Positions 24,401 through 36,800 of a DNA stretch of 64,000 nt are shown piece after piece. Under the pieces are notes generated by a model. It was given only the letters and a program-made list of their open reading frames with translations. It did not search any database and was not told the DNA's origin. Source of the DNA: Doris montereyensis (taxonomy: Eukaryota; Mollusca; Gastropoda; Nudibranchia; Dorididae); contig JAXRKP010000086.1 of assembly GCA_037039925.1 (NCBI GenBank), positions 313,501 to 377,500 of the forward strand, given 5' to 3'. The position numbers and the translations under genes are program-made. The first letter of the stretch is position 1; each line of letters opens with the position of its first letter.

Positions 24401-25160
24401 CCAGATTCTACATAGATTTTAGTAAGTATGGATCCTCTTGATGTCTATCACATGAATTCTACCACAGTTGGGAACAGGAAACATCTAGAATTTAAATTTT
24501 TTTAAATCGAGTTTGATTTTAATTTCTCCTCGTATGGTTATCAAATCAACAGGGCAAGTGTCTTCAGATTACAAGAAGACGCCCGTTTTTTTTTTTCGTT
24601 GGTAAAGTAAGGCATTAGATCTAGAAATGTAGGTACATAATTAGTTAAAAACCTCTTCTTTTATGTATAAGGTTGAAAACTGACATGACATTAAATTGTA
24701 CTACAATACTTACATCTCAGAGATAATACAGGTACAGGACGAGGTTATTGCACTTTTACATATACTATAATGTGTAAAATCACAGTCAGTTTCATTCAAC
24801 CTGTATTCTGTATGCAGTGTAGTACGTAAGAAAACATAATCTTATCAAACCGGAAGTTTGAAAAACGATAATCTATACAAAATAAATATAGGGCTTTCTT
24901 CCTTCATCTAGACCCGACCATGCGTTTTTTTCTTATCTAATACGTCATTTTGTGAAAATTCTTGACCGAGTGTTTTAGCTTTTATCAAACAAGTATTGCA
25001 ATCAAAGTATGGAAAGAATAAGCAAGATAGTGGAACAGTTTGAGTAACAACAACATCCTTTCAAACATGTACATCATTTGTTTGTTCTTTGTTCCCTTGT
25101 CTGCCGATCCCGTGTTCGTTCTGTCTATATTGGTGGAGTTGTCATTTATTGACGTTTTTT
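24401..25160. other. Intergenic DNA, no gene seen
   Basis: AT-rich. The minus frame at 24985-25176 is Ser/Asn/Lys-rich with no recognised motif and abuts a LINE fragment. Confidence 0.35.
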
Positions 25161-25179
25161 TCACCTTTGACTTCACTCC

Positions 25180-25346
25180 ACTGTGAAACTTTGCTCTACA
25201 TTATGTTCTTCTACAAAATACCATAGTTCACTCCTGTTCAAAATATCAAATGTCTCTTCTAGGTCAATAAAACAGAGATGTAAGTCAATGTTTCTTTCAA
25301 GGAATTTTTCTATTATTTGTCTATACAAGATAAACTTTATTAGTCC
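25180..25346 (-). mobile_element. RTE-type LINE reverse transcriptase fragment (downstream part)
   Basis: The minus-strand frame reads RQIIEKFLERNIDLHLCFID then LEETFDILNRSELWYFVEEH. It is clearly related to the LINE at 36-39 kb (RQIIQKFLERSID, DELWHSLKEHNVEQN). The catalytic-region aspartate in CFIDLE is kept. The upstream part of the same RT is at 26013-26160, with an insertion between them. Confidence 0.7.
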
Positions 25347-26083
<737 letters not shown>

Positions 26084-26160
26084 ATTTCTAGTATACTGGT
26101 ATATAATTTTGCTGGTACGCTTAGTAGTGATATCCCCATATAGTTTGAGCATCATTTCTG

Positions 26161-27035
26161 CTTCGTATCAATATCTGTGGTCGGCACCTATCGCCATGCT
26201 ATAAAAAGAGAGTAAACTACCAACCATGTAAGTACGCTTCTTCATACTTAACATATGTATGGTGTCAGTTGTATGAAGGGATATAACTTTGAAATATAAA
26301 TCCCGATCGGTTTCAGTTTCGCTGAAGTGCACTCATTGTCTCTGGAACATTTCCGTAATTCTCTAAGACTGAACTGACTGATCATTGAAAAAGGTACATT
26401 TGAAACGAAGGACTTACAATACTTCACTTCTTGTTTCATCCTAGCATAGATCTATACATAACAGAAGACTAAGCTTGAATAAAATGTGAATCTTAGCTAG
26501 GTTTCTAAGTCTAGTCTAGTCTAGATCAGATGATGATCTAATTCTAGATTATAGCTCAGGATCTAGTCTTGAGATACACTGAGTGAGAGAGTACATAGTG
26601 AGGGGAGAACCTAAAATCTAGAGACACAGAATACTGATGCTAGCAAATAGTAAATGTATCACTATTACAGCATAATCGCACTTTAGCACCGCCAGGCAGT
26701 ATCGAACTTGAAAATAGTTAAATGATACTGTTCGCAGTGTTTCCTGACTCACTGAAAAACACAATGATCACGTTCTCACTCTCTCTCTCTCGCCGACTCA
26801 GGCCAACTGACCGCGATGTAGGCTAGCCTACTGTGATACTGGTTTCCTCTCCTCTCACTTCTCACTGATCACAAGCCTCCGTGGCCAAGTCTGAAAAAAG
26901 AAATATTGACATGACCGTTGGACACTTGGCGGTGCTATCTCTCATCAATCTCGCCACTCCACGAGGCCTACACTACATACATCTCTGTTCTGTGTTCCCA
27001 TCTCCTCTAGGCCTAACTCCGAGAATGAGACTTGA
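26161..27035. other. Intergenic DNA with a moderately GC-rich part
   Basis: About 26650-27030 is richer in G+C and contains ctttagcaccgcc and, in reverse, ggcggtgctatc. These resemble the arms of the hairpins at 27.9-28.2 kb. The plus frame at 26881-27075 has no recognised domain. No gene is assigned. Confidence 0.35.
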
Positions 27036-27560
27036 AAGATTCAATTCAATTCCATCAACTTTATTGATCCTTTAAAAAAGGAAATTATACTTGTGTGTTA
27101 TACAATTTCCATTTGAAAAATTAAAGAATGCATCAGTGCATTTAAATTAAAAACAAGTTTAACTTAGTTAATAATTAAATGTTTAGATTTTAGGAGAAGT
27201 ATACAAAAATTCAAAGGTGGGTAAATAAATAGTGCGGGGAAACAATCTAAAAAAATATTTTTTAGAAGAATAATTATATAGAGACAAATCAGTTTAGCTT
27301 CATACACATTATCATAAATCATTCATTCACCGTCCATCAATTTACATTTCTTAAACATTGTTAGGAAAATGCCATTGTGCTTTCAAAGTAACTTATTGTC
27401 AAACTTTCGTATGACACTTGGAAGAAAAGATCTAAAATATCTCTCAGTGCAGAATTTTAAATACTTTTATAAGTCAACCGCTTCTACTACTTGTTTTGGG
27501 GAGAAAAGAGGGTGGGTGTTGTCTTTAAGTATACTCCTGAGTTTGATCTTGCATTACAAT
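27036..27560 (-). mobile_element. 3' part of a non-LTR retrotransposon (copy 2)
   Basis: It is collinear with the copy at 11240-11780 and in the same orientation: the tttattgatcctttaaa terminus, the aatttcc region, gtatacaaaaattcaaaggt, catttcttaaacattgt, gaagaaaagatctaaaatat and ccgcttctactacttgtttt. Coding remnants on the minus strand are broken by small indels. Confidence 0.7.
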
Positions 27561-27859
27561 TTTCTTATTAGATTTCCATGGCTTATCCTGAGAAGGGAGT
27601 GGGGGAGGGTGTTCTGCATTAAAAGAAACAGTGTTCCTATGTCGATATTTGAATATATTTATACTCCTTGTGTCTGCTTTCTTCAAAATAGCTGATCAAC
27701 GCAATTCTTGTTTCCTGATGCAGGGGAATAATAATAATATTATTATTTTACCTGATTACTGCTTCTGTTTCTCAGTTTTATCCTTTTCTTGAGAAAAGTG
27801 TGGGGGTTTCAGGGGGCTTGCCCCCCTGTATGAAAACAAACAAAACAAACAACAAAAAG

Positions 27860-28172
27860 CCCCGCTCTTGTGTTTCCAAGTTGTCTTCCCAAGTCAGTCG
27901 TCGCCCTACTATTACTCTCGCTTTAGCACCACCGCCTTGTATTTCCTACCATTGCACCTATGGTCAGCGGTGCTAAAGTAGGAGTAATAATAGGGCGAGG
28001 ACTGGAGAACATACATGTGGGAGTAATACTAGGAAGACGACTTGAAGCCCCGCTTGCCTGGCCCAAGTCGTCACCCTATTATTACTCCCACTTTAGCACC
28101 ACTGCAGTGTATTTTTCGCTTCATTTACTATTGTCAACGGTGCTAAAGTAGGAGTAATAATAGGGTGATGAC
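27860..28172. mobile_element. Pair of hairpin MITE-like elements
   Basis: Hairpin 1 has arms at 27896-27936 and 27966-28003; hairpin 2 has arms at 28065-28105 and 28134-28172. Arms share the core ccctattattactcc..ctttagcacc and its complement ggtgctaaagtaggagtaat. Each has a short loop of about 30 bp. The segments before each hairpin share gccccgct and aagt(c/t)gtc, so the pair looks like a tandem copy of one foldback unit of about 170 bp. Confidence 0.65.
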
Positions 28173-29170
28173 TCTGTCGATCGAGGAGCATGAGAGAGGG
28201 ATATCAGGACCATGCCCAGTATCGAGCATAAACTGGATTTGTAATCGTTTTCGAGGTGAAATCTTGCGATGCTAAAAGTGCGATTATCTCATTATTACTA
28301 CTAGATCTATAATTGTGTATGTAGTATTGTAGTTGTCGACTACCATCAATCATCAGTACTCCTTAAGAATTCATGTCCCGTTGATAAGGAAGAAGAATAC
28401 CACCACCAATTTCAATGGAAAAAAAGTAGTTTTTAGACACGATGGTCCATCTAGAGAAATACCGAATCGAGCCTAGAGCCTCCACACAGCGGCCATCTTC
28501 TTTCTTTCTCACTGGTTTCACTGTCAGCAACATAAATTACGAATATTTTCCTGCTTAAACTCTACGGGACTGTCTAGCAACAGGAAATACCTAGCAATAA
28601 AGCTAGATAGTCCTAATGCTACAGTCTCAGTCCGATTTACGAAAGTCTCGGTCCGGCCCCTTGTCATTGTCACATTTGAACTGCTCGTGTTCATCAATCA
28701 GTGTTCAGTCTCATCCATTGTCGCTATAGTGTCATTTGATCTTAGATTGACCCACATTGAAGGAAGCTCCTCCACTTGTTTATTTTACTTTTATCTCACC
28801 CATTCAAAATTATGTCCCTTGGGTGGTACCCTGACTATGGAAATCCTCCGATTATCTTGTATTCACAAAAACAGTTGGTGTGTCATTTTCTTCTTTCTTC
28901 AGCAGGTTTTTAAATCAATTAGTGAAAAAAATGATAAAGCAATAGTGAAAAATAAAATACAACAGTCTTACTAGATCTAGATCTATGTCCCAAATCTTGG
29001 TCTGCCATTGTACAGTTGTAAAGGGAAAGTCTGTTGGAAATTCTTCCACTTTGTTGCTGTCAGTCCATTCTCCTCCACCTCCATCCTCATCAATCCAGTA
29101 AAAGTTAGAGTCCTTTTAGTTTAGGTCTAGATGTAGTCATTTCACTACCTTTTCCTCTGTTTTTCCCCTC
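28173..29170. other. Intergenic DNA upstream of the R3HCC1L-like gene
   Basis: No exon recognised. The part 28440-28560 is less AT-rich. The plus frame at 28687-28974 has no recognised domain. Unseen 5' non-coding exons of the downstream gene could lie here. Confidence 0.35.
28488..28500 (-). promoter_or_regulatory. YY1-like motif (AAGATGGCCGC on the minus strand)
   Basis: AAGATGGC cores are common at animal housekeeping promoters. This one is about 2.2 kb upstream of the first R3HCC1L-like coding exon, in a locally GC-richer patch. No transcript evidence is available, so a chance match is likely. Confidence 0.15.
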
Positions 29171-29172
29171 TA

Positions 29173-29403
29173 CTAGGGCTGGGATGGGATTCTGTCCTTA
29201 TGTGATGGCCCTGTAACTTCCAAATTATACCCATGATGAAGGTCTTCGTCTATCGTCTCATCAAGGTTCTTTGCATTTAGATGCAGCATAAACTCAGCAT
29301 ATTCATCACTTTCTGACTCAATATCAGAGCCCTCATCAGTTACTAAATTTATCATCAGGTTTTGTCTATTTACTTGACGCCAAAAGAAGTTGGGATAGAT
29401 CAC
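29173..29403 (-). other. Unrecognised acidic open frame
   Basis: A minus-strand frame contains NLVTDEGSDIESESDEYAEF followed by MLHLNAKNLDETIDEDLHHG. Its composition is protein-like, unlike the AT-driven frames around it. It could be a domesticated or dead transposase leader (acidic N-termini are common in piggyBac-type proteins) or an exon. I cannot assign it. Confidence 0.2.
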
Positions 29404-30210
29404 AGAAAAAAATTAATAGAAGATGCTTCTGATCGTAAATGGCTGACGTATCGCATAATAGTCACAGAACTTTAATTGTTATAGTCATCAGAGGACAAAA
29501 ACTGAGCACTTCTTTCCTGCAAGGGGTGCGGGAGTAGCACTGACACTATAAGCAGGCTTCCTGCAACTGTTGTGGAAATAGCTCTCAGAGAGTTAAAGTT
29601 TGACATCAATGCTCCCTCAGTCTTGATGAAATATAAGTGTAGACTTTAAAATTTAGAACATTTAAAAAGTTCAACATGGTAATTTTCAAAATGAAAAAGA
29701 ATAATAATTTGGGATAATCCCATTGTTTTCGCACTGAATACGATTTCAAATCTCAGTTTATACTTGTCACGAGGGATTGAGCCATTCAGGTGTGTTCCCA
29801 AATCCTCTTCCTGTATATTTACTCCCAGATTAGCCTCGCAGACCATAGACACAGTAGTGGAAAATAGACTTTAGTAGTCCAAAGCCGGGAGTAATAATGT
29901 GTTATAAAAGGGGGCAAGATATGATTTTAATCCATGAAGCATTGATGATTATAACAGGAAACCATACATGCGACAGTTTCTCAATTTTCAATCAATTTCA
30001 TTCACAACAAGAAAGAATATTCAAATTGAACATCTTTTTAATACAAATTATTTAAATCTATAGGTTTTTAAAGGAGAATTTTAATATTCTTCTTTGTCAC
30101 TTTCTGTTTCGCATAATTTATGTCATTGAATGTTAATTTAAAAACAGAAATTTAAATAGATTATATATATATGGTCCACTTTTTTGTATCCAGAAGATAA
30201 ATTATTCAAC
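29404..30210. other. Intergenic DNA, no gene seen
   Basis: AT-rich without recognised exon or repeat. Confidence 0.35.
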
Positions 30211-30214
30211 CTTT

Positions 30215-30500
30215 TCATCATTACAGTTTTAAAACCAGATCAAACCCATCTCTTAATTCTTTCAAAATAAGTTTAAAAACTGACTTATTCACTGTTGCAT
30301 TTTAAAACTTTGAATATATAATATATTTATGATGTTTTGTACACACATGAATTGCTTTTTGGATGTGATGTATGTTTAGAAAGATTTAATCGTATAATTT
30401 AAATGTTGTCGCAATGCATGTTTTGTAATCCATTTATTTTGTAAAACGCATCTGAACACCTTTGGTGGTAGTTAACGCTATATAAATACTTATTATTATT
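30215..30500 (+). mobile_element. 3' end of a non-LTR retrotransposon with TTA-rich tail
   Basis: The plus frame ends SFKISLKTDLFTVAF and a stop. This is the typical C-terminus of CR1/L2-like LINE proteins (FK..LKT.LF..A). It is followed by a 3' region ending cgctatataaatacttatta ttatt. The same region, inverted, lies at 63720-64000. Confidence 0.65.
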
Positions 30501-30507
30501 AATATTA

Positions 30508-30648
30508 CAGTAGTCACTAGATAAAAGCACACTCTGCATAAACAGACGCCTACATCTGCTGACCAAATTTTTGCTATATAATAAAAGTGTTCTCATAAAC
30601 ACACTTTTTCCTGCACCCAAAGGGCATGCTGTTATCCAGCGACTACTG
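30508..30648. mobile_element. 141-bp pogo/Tigger-like MITE with TA target duplication
   Basis: The left end CAGTAGTCACTAGATAAAAG and the reverse complement of the right end (CAGTAGTCGCTGGATAACAG) are about 85 percent identical. TA flanks both sides (30506-30507, 30649-30650). There is no coding capacity. It lies directly between a LINE tail and the first R3HCC1L-like exon. Confidence 0.75.
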
Positions 30649-30698
30649 TAGTATTATTATTAGACTATCTCACCATTACAATAAATTATCTTTGACAG

Positions 30699-30849
30699 GT
30701 TGTATCAAAGGAGAATGTCCTGAAGCATCACAGTGCATCAAACTGGCCTCTATGTTGAGTAATCGATATCTTTCATCCAAAGATGCTTTTTTTTTGGAAG
30801 ATGTGCTCGCTGACATCAATGAATTTCAAGATAAAAAGGATACGTACAG
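30699..30849 (+). CDS. R3HCC1L: R3HCC1L-like exon 1 of the visible gene
   Basis: The acceptor TTTGACAG precedes GCIKGECPEASQCIKLASML, then SNRYLSSKDAFFLEDVLADI and NEFQDKKDTYR. The helix before the R3H core aligns by eye with the N-terminus of R3HCC1. Translation may start at the ATG at 30752 within this exon, or in an upstream exon not seen. The donor is AG|GTTTGT, phase 2. Confidence 0.75.
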
Positions 30850-33800
30850 GTTTGTTTTATATGAATGTAATGTGTTTTTTTGCTTTCTTTTATCTCAATT
30901 TTTCTCTTCCATTTATTGCTTTATGTTTTCAAATTATGCAACTGAAAAATGCGTAATACATCAAATGGCATTTACATGATTAAATCCAACACAAAAAAAT
31001 CACACAGAACAAAGGCAGATTCACGTCCATCGCGTTTCTCAGTGGCAATTTTACCTTGTTAATTTTTTTTTTTTTTTCAGAGTCTTAATATTTCCACCAC
31101 TAAGCAGTTACCAGCGCCTGCTTATACACAAAGCAGTGGAAACAGATTTTCCAGACTTGATAACTTTTTCTATTGGCTTGCAAGACGCAAGACGGATCGT
31201 CGTTGCATTCCGTGAGGCTTGCAAAAGGTGAAAATAAGAGAGGGAACATTTACGCCTTTACGACTATTTTTTTTATTGCCTTCTTAACTTATTTCCTAAT
31301 CATTTTACATGATATCTATCACTGTTAGTCAAGTAAAGAAAGCTTGTATTGATTTTTTCAATCTATTTATAATGGCAGTGTCTTCCATTGCGTTGTTTCC
31401 CTTACTGATTGACCGCATATTTCATTGTATAGACATTATATTTTAAACTTTGATATCATGTATAAATCGTGATGAAACTGTTTGTAAATAATCTCTCAGA
31501 CACATTATTTTCTATTGTTCATTTATTTTTTTTGATTCTTCATAGAGGGGAAAAAGGAAGAGAACTGTTATCAAGGCCACCAGAACCCAATTCAGACAAT
31601 CAAAAAACGAGTAAATGGAACAACCTTTCTTCTAGTGAGCGAGTTAATAATTGGGTGAAGCAACGTGAAGCTCGACGTCTTAACAGAGAGCTGGACTAAG
31701 AGGACTACGGACGATTTAGAGGGCATTGATGACTTTAACTGTGTGAATGAGGAAGTAAACAGTAAATCAGAAACTTGTCTTCAAGTGATGGACAGGTAGT
31801 AGATAGCTGTGTATTGAATTGTCGATGATTCACCAGATTTAATACAAAGTTCTAAATTGTTTTGTTTTATTAAAAAAAGCAGCAATTTGTTATCATATCA
31901 TATATCATATGTAGATTAAGGGCCCAAAGTTAGGTCAAATTACCTTTAAATGCCCTGAAATACATCATGTTGAGTAATCATAGAATAATAAGAATACATT
32001 ATGAAATATTGTAAGATTCAAATCAGTCGTCAAAAATGTATTTAAAAGTGTGAAGTTTGTCAATCTTAAAAATATTTATAGACTTGAATTATTTGTTTCA
32101 ATTTTAAAATTATTCCAAGTCCTTACCATTTGAAAACAAGCAATTATTTTTGCCATATTGTGTTAAAGAATGGAAGACCATTTTGAAAAATCTAGAGAAA
32201 ATTTGAAGAACGTTGGGCATTTTATTTACCTTTATTTTGTCCTTCTGTATCAATGTAAGTGGAATCTAAATTAACATGATAGCAAACAAATATCATCATT
32301 CCAAGGAATATGCACCATAGTCACAATTTGTTATCTGCATTTTTTTCTTTATTTTTGTTTTCTTTCTCCTTATTTTTCAATAACTTCAATGTTACCAGAA
32401 TCTTTTTCGAGAAATGTTCTGTTTCCTAAGTGTTTACATCAGAGCTGTTGTGAGTTTTTGTTCATAAATGTTATTGTAGAAATATGTTCAGGTCTGTTTT
32501 CCATCTATTCTTTTCACAAATGTGAAATCACAAAATTGATTTGAATTAGTGTTTAAATGGGTGTAACATTCTCATCATATTCACAGATCAAAAAGCAAAA
32601 GAACGCTGCTGTAGGCATTTATATTCCACCATCCTTGCGTCAGAAAAGACAGAAGAAATGGAAGTCGAGAGTGTGAGTCAGTGTGTCCCAGAAAGAGAGT
32701 CGTCATCTGAGACTGCGATTGGCAAATGTGATGACAATTCTGATGTGACAAGTCCAATTAAAAGGAAAAATGAGACTGAGGTTATGCAGGGGAAAAAGAC
32801 ATTTCAACTCCTGATCAGAAAACTCGGAAGGGACTAGGAAGAGGAAGAGGAAGAAGGAAACCTGAAATGGAGGTGTATATTCCCAGAGCTTTGCGTGAAG
32901 CCAAACAGGATCGAAAATCAAAAGTGCATGTAGATAAACCTGACAAGAGCATACAGGAGAAGAAAGGAGCCTCAAATGAAAAGAATGAAGAGAGATTTTC
33001 ACCGAAAGATAAAGTCAGTGATAGTAGTATTAGCACTGAAACAGGAGATAATCTTCATGAAATTCAAAAACAGTGTGAGCCGTTAAGTTGTGTTAGTTTT
33101 CCTCAAGCAGAATTGGTCGATGTGAATCCTCTGTAAATCTCCCAAACTGCTCATGTTCTGATGATTTTTATGAGGATGTGCAGCAATCATCCGTCTCCTC
33201 AGAGATGGATGTGTTAAAACCTCTTGTTATAGATCCCGTAGGGACTAACGTCTCAAACGAGGGTGGTTCCAACGTTGATCCGTTAACATTCGAGTTTACG
33301 ATCCAGCTGTCATCGCTTTTATGCCATCTCCCAAAGCAACGGAAAGTGGTGATTTTAGTTTTTCCAGCAAAGAAGGGGTGGCATCCACAAAACAGAACTA
33401 TGAATCATGCAGGGCAGATGTTGGTGCTAACACAGCTGGCCCAATACAAGGTTCCACGCCAATGTCTTATACCCAAGGAGATGAAATGACCTACGACAGT
33501 AGTAATAATTCTTCTCTACATGAAAAAAAAATGAGGGGGACAAGCACGCAAAACCTTTGATGATGATTCTGCCTCAAATTCAAGTACTGGGTTAGATTGC
33601 CATAAAAGAAGAATGCAATGCCCAGTCCGTTCACTGTGGTCAGACATACAAAGAAGATGATCAAAGCAAGAAGAAAGATGAAACAAGTAAATCCATGAAC
33701 GACTTACCAGACGTGAAAAGCGCTAAGTCTAAAAATGATGTCAAGGATGATCAAAGTGACAATGGAGATGAGGAAGACTCGTGGGATGCTTTATTTGACG

Positions 33801-36800
33801 ATAATGGAGATTGTCTTGATGATTCCCTGGTGGAAGAGGTATGCCATGTGTGTTTTTTAATTAAATATATTAGGATAGGTGTTTTTTTGTTTATAAATAT
33901 GTGCGCAGCTCTACGTTCTCCATGTACCATGTTCATGTTTTATTAATCAGCTCTGTGTTTCATCTTGCCATGTCTACAAAGGTTATTTTCAGATTTTAGG
34001 TAGCCCTCTGTTTTCATGTGCACAACTGTGGATTGGCTGTGTGTAAAGTTACAATGGTTAAATTTAGACATTGCCCTGGTGGAAGCTCATAAATTCGATT
34101 TTGGGCGAAAATCTTTTGTTTTTGTTTTTTGCATAAAGCTGTTTATCACCTCATTATGATAAAAAGATATTTGATATGCTTAATGTACATACTCTACTAT
34201 TTTGAAGTCAAGAATGAATTGAAACTTTATTTACTCCTTTTCTTATTTTAATTTATGTTTTTTCACTACTTTAAGCTTACAGAGCACGTTGGAAAAGTGG
34301 AGATTGATAAACCAAAAATTAACTATTTGAATTACACGCCCAAAGAGCCTGACTTAGACATGCGAGGTATGTTATGTTTTGCTACTTCCTGTTTAGATAT
34401 AGATGGACAAAGACAAAGCTATAGATACATCTACTGAGTAATGAATTTTTCAAAATGTGTACACCCTGCTTTACAATTGTTTTGTACCTTACAGAGAACA
34501 CTGTACTACTAGCAATCATACATAGTTTAGGGCAAACATCCCTTGTGACTGTGATGCCGTTATTATCATTGCAGAAACATCCAATCACTGGGTTTAGGTG
34601 TTTTTGCAACACAATTTTGCTTAGAACATAAATTTCATTCGATTGCACATGCAATTTAAATTCTTTCCATATTTAAATAATTTGGTGACCTTGCCCTTTT
34701 TGTCTAAATATAGAGTAATTGGAAAAGTCTGATAGATGAACTGTATAATAATCTATTTCCTATAAGAAATTTTGTTGGAGTAATTTTCATATCCATGCTG
34801 GTTAGAGAAATCTTCTTGAATTATCATTTCTATTTCTTTCAGCTTTCAGTCACATAGTGGAAATTTCTGACTTTCCTCCCGACCTCGCCACTCATGATCT
34901 CATTACTGCCTTTAGAGATTTTTCGTAAGTAATTACAGTGGTGGTGATTGAATGGCACATGAGTTTTAGTATTACTGTGTGATTTTCAACTTATTTTCAC
35001 ACAAGTGCTCAGAGGAATTCATCAATGATCACATCAATTGAATCTTTATGTTTTTTGGAGCTGGAGGCAGAAGTAATTTTCTTTTCAAATGGGGAAATAA
35101 ATTTGAGATGATGCAGATATGTGTTCTTTGAAACAGCTCCACATTTAACTTTTTCTTCTTCATGCATTTAAAGGGATGTTCAGGTTCTCAAGCTCTTATT
35201 TTTCCAGTTGACTCTTTTCAGTTAATTTATGCATACAAGTATTTATGAGTTAAGGTGTTGAAACATGACCTTCATGGAATTTTTAATGGCTGCTATATTT
35301 TTTGTAAATCGCTCCCAGGAAAAAACCGGAAGGTGAAAGCACTCCTAACTTTACACGCAAATTTTTTAAGTAAATGACTACAAGGTTGCAGGTCATCATT
35401 TAGACTTTTACTTTAATTCATATTGTTCTGAATTTTTCATTTGACATTGAAAAAAATTCTCTAGAGTTTTTCAAGTAAAACCCATCCCACCATCCAGGTA
35501 GGTGGATCAACACCTAGTCCCATTGGAAACGGATGAAGGTACTGTGAGCAGCCCATCTCTTTAAACAAAATTAACAACACTTACTAGTACAAAAATTCAC
35601 TTTAAAATCACAATTCATTTTCTTTTTCTTTTTTTTTCTTTCTTTTTTGTTTTGCCAATAGCTTGGAGATGTTATTGCCTTAAGATGCTTTCTGTATTAC
35701 ATGAGAAAGAAGATATTCTTTTTTTATCATTCAATTATGACAGCTCTCGGGGCTTCTGACATCAAGTGGGTGGATGATACTCATGCCTTGGGAGTTTTTT
35801 CCAGCACTGTTGCAGGTCAGTAACCCAAAGCCTTTGTGTAATATCATCTTATCATGTACTGACTCATTTAATTCCGACTTTCAGCCTTTTCAAACCTGAA
35901 CTTCTTATTCTAGACTCAGGTTCATTAAAATGTATACCCTCATTTGTTTGTAAAACATTTCCTCACACATGAATATATGGCAGATATAGTGCGGTTATAT
36001 TTTCTTTCTTTTTTTATCAGTTTCCATTCTATCTTTCAGTATATGGGTTCAGTTGCCCGATTTGATCTTTCTCCGGGATGCCCTGTCCTGGCATTTTCTG
36101 TTTCCTTCTAAAAATGTTAAATTTCTATTCTTCAATTCCTCTTATATTTTCTTCCCACTTTCTCCGAGGTCTGCCTTTTGGTCTTTTACCTTGGGCTTTA
36201 GCACTGTATACTGATTTAGCTATTCTATTATCATTCATTCTGTTTACATGCCCAAACCATCTCAATGGATTTATTTCTGTTTTAGTTTTTATGCCATCTG
36301 CCTTGGTTTGATCTCTTATTGTTGTGTTTCTGATTTTGTCTCTTTTAGTTTTCCCTACTACTCTTCTTAGATATTTCATTTCAGCTGCCTGTACTCTACT
36401 GTATTCTCTACTGTCTGAGGTCCATGTTTCACTGCCATAGAGGAGAGTAGGACAATAAACTGTATTGTATACTGCCATTTTGGTTTTTGTTGACAATTCT
36501 TGTTTACCTACAAATGCCTTTCCCAGGTGGTTATATATTGCACTTGCCTTTTGGATTCTCTGGCTGACTTCTTCTCTTAGTTTTCCCTCAGAGTTAATCA
36601 TTACTCTTAGGTAATTGTAGCTGTGAACTTGTTCTTGATTTTGTGTTTTAGCTTCCCTTGTTTTGGTTTTTTTTGCATTTACTCTCATTCCCCTTTTATT
36701 TTGTTCATTGTTCATAATGTTGATATTCGACTAAGGTTACTTTCTGATTTTCCAAACAGAACTAAATCATCGGCAAATGAAAGCATTGATATATTTACTG

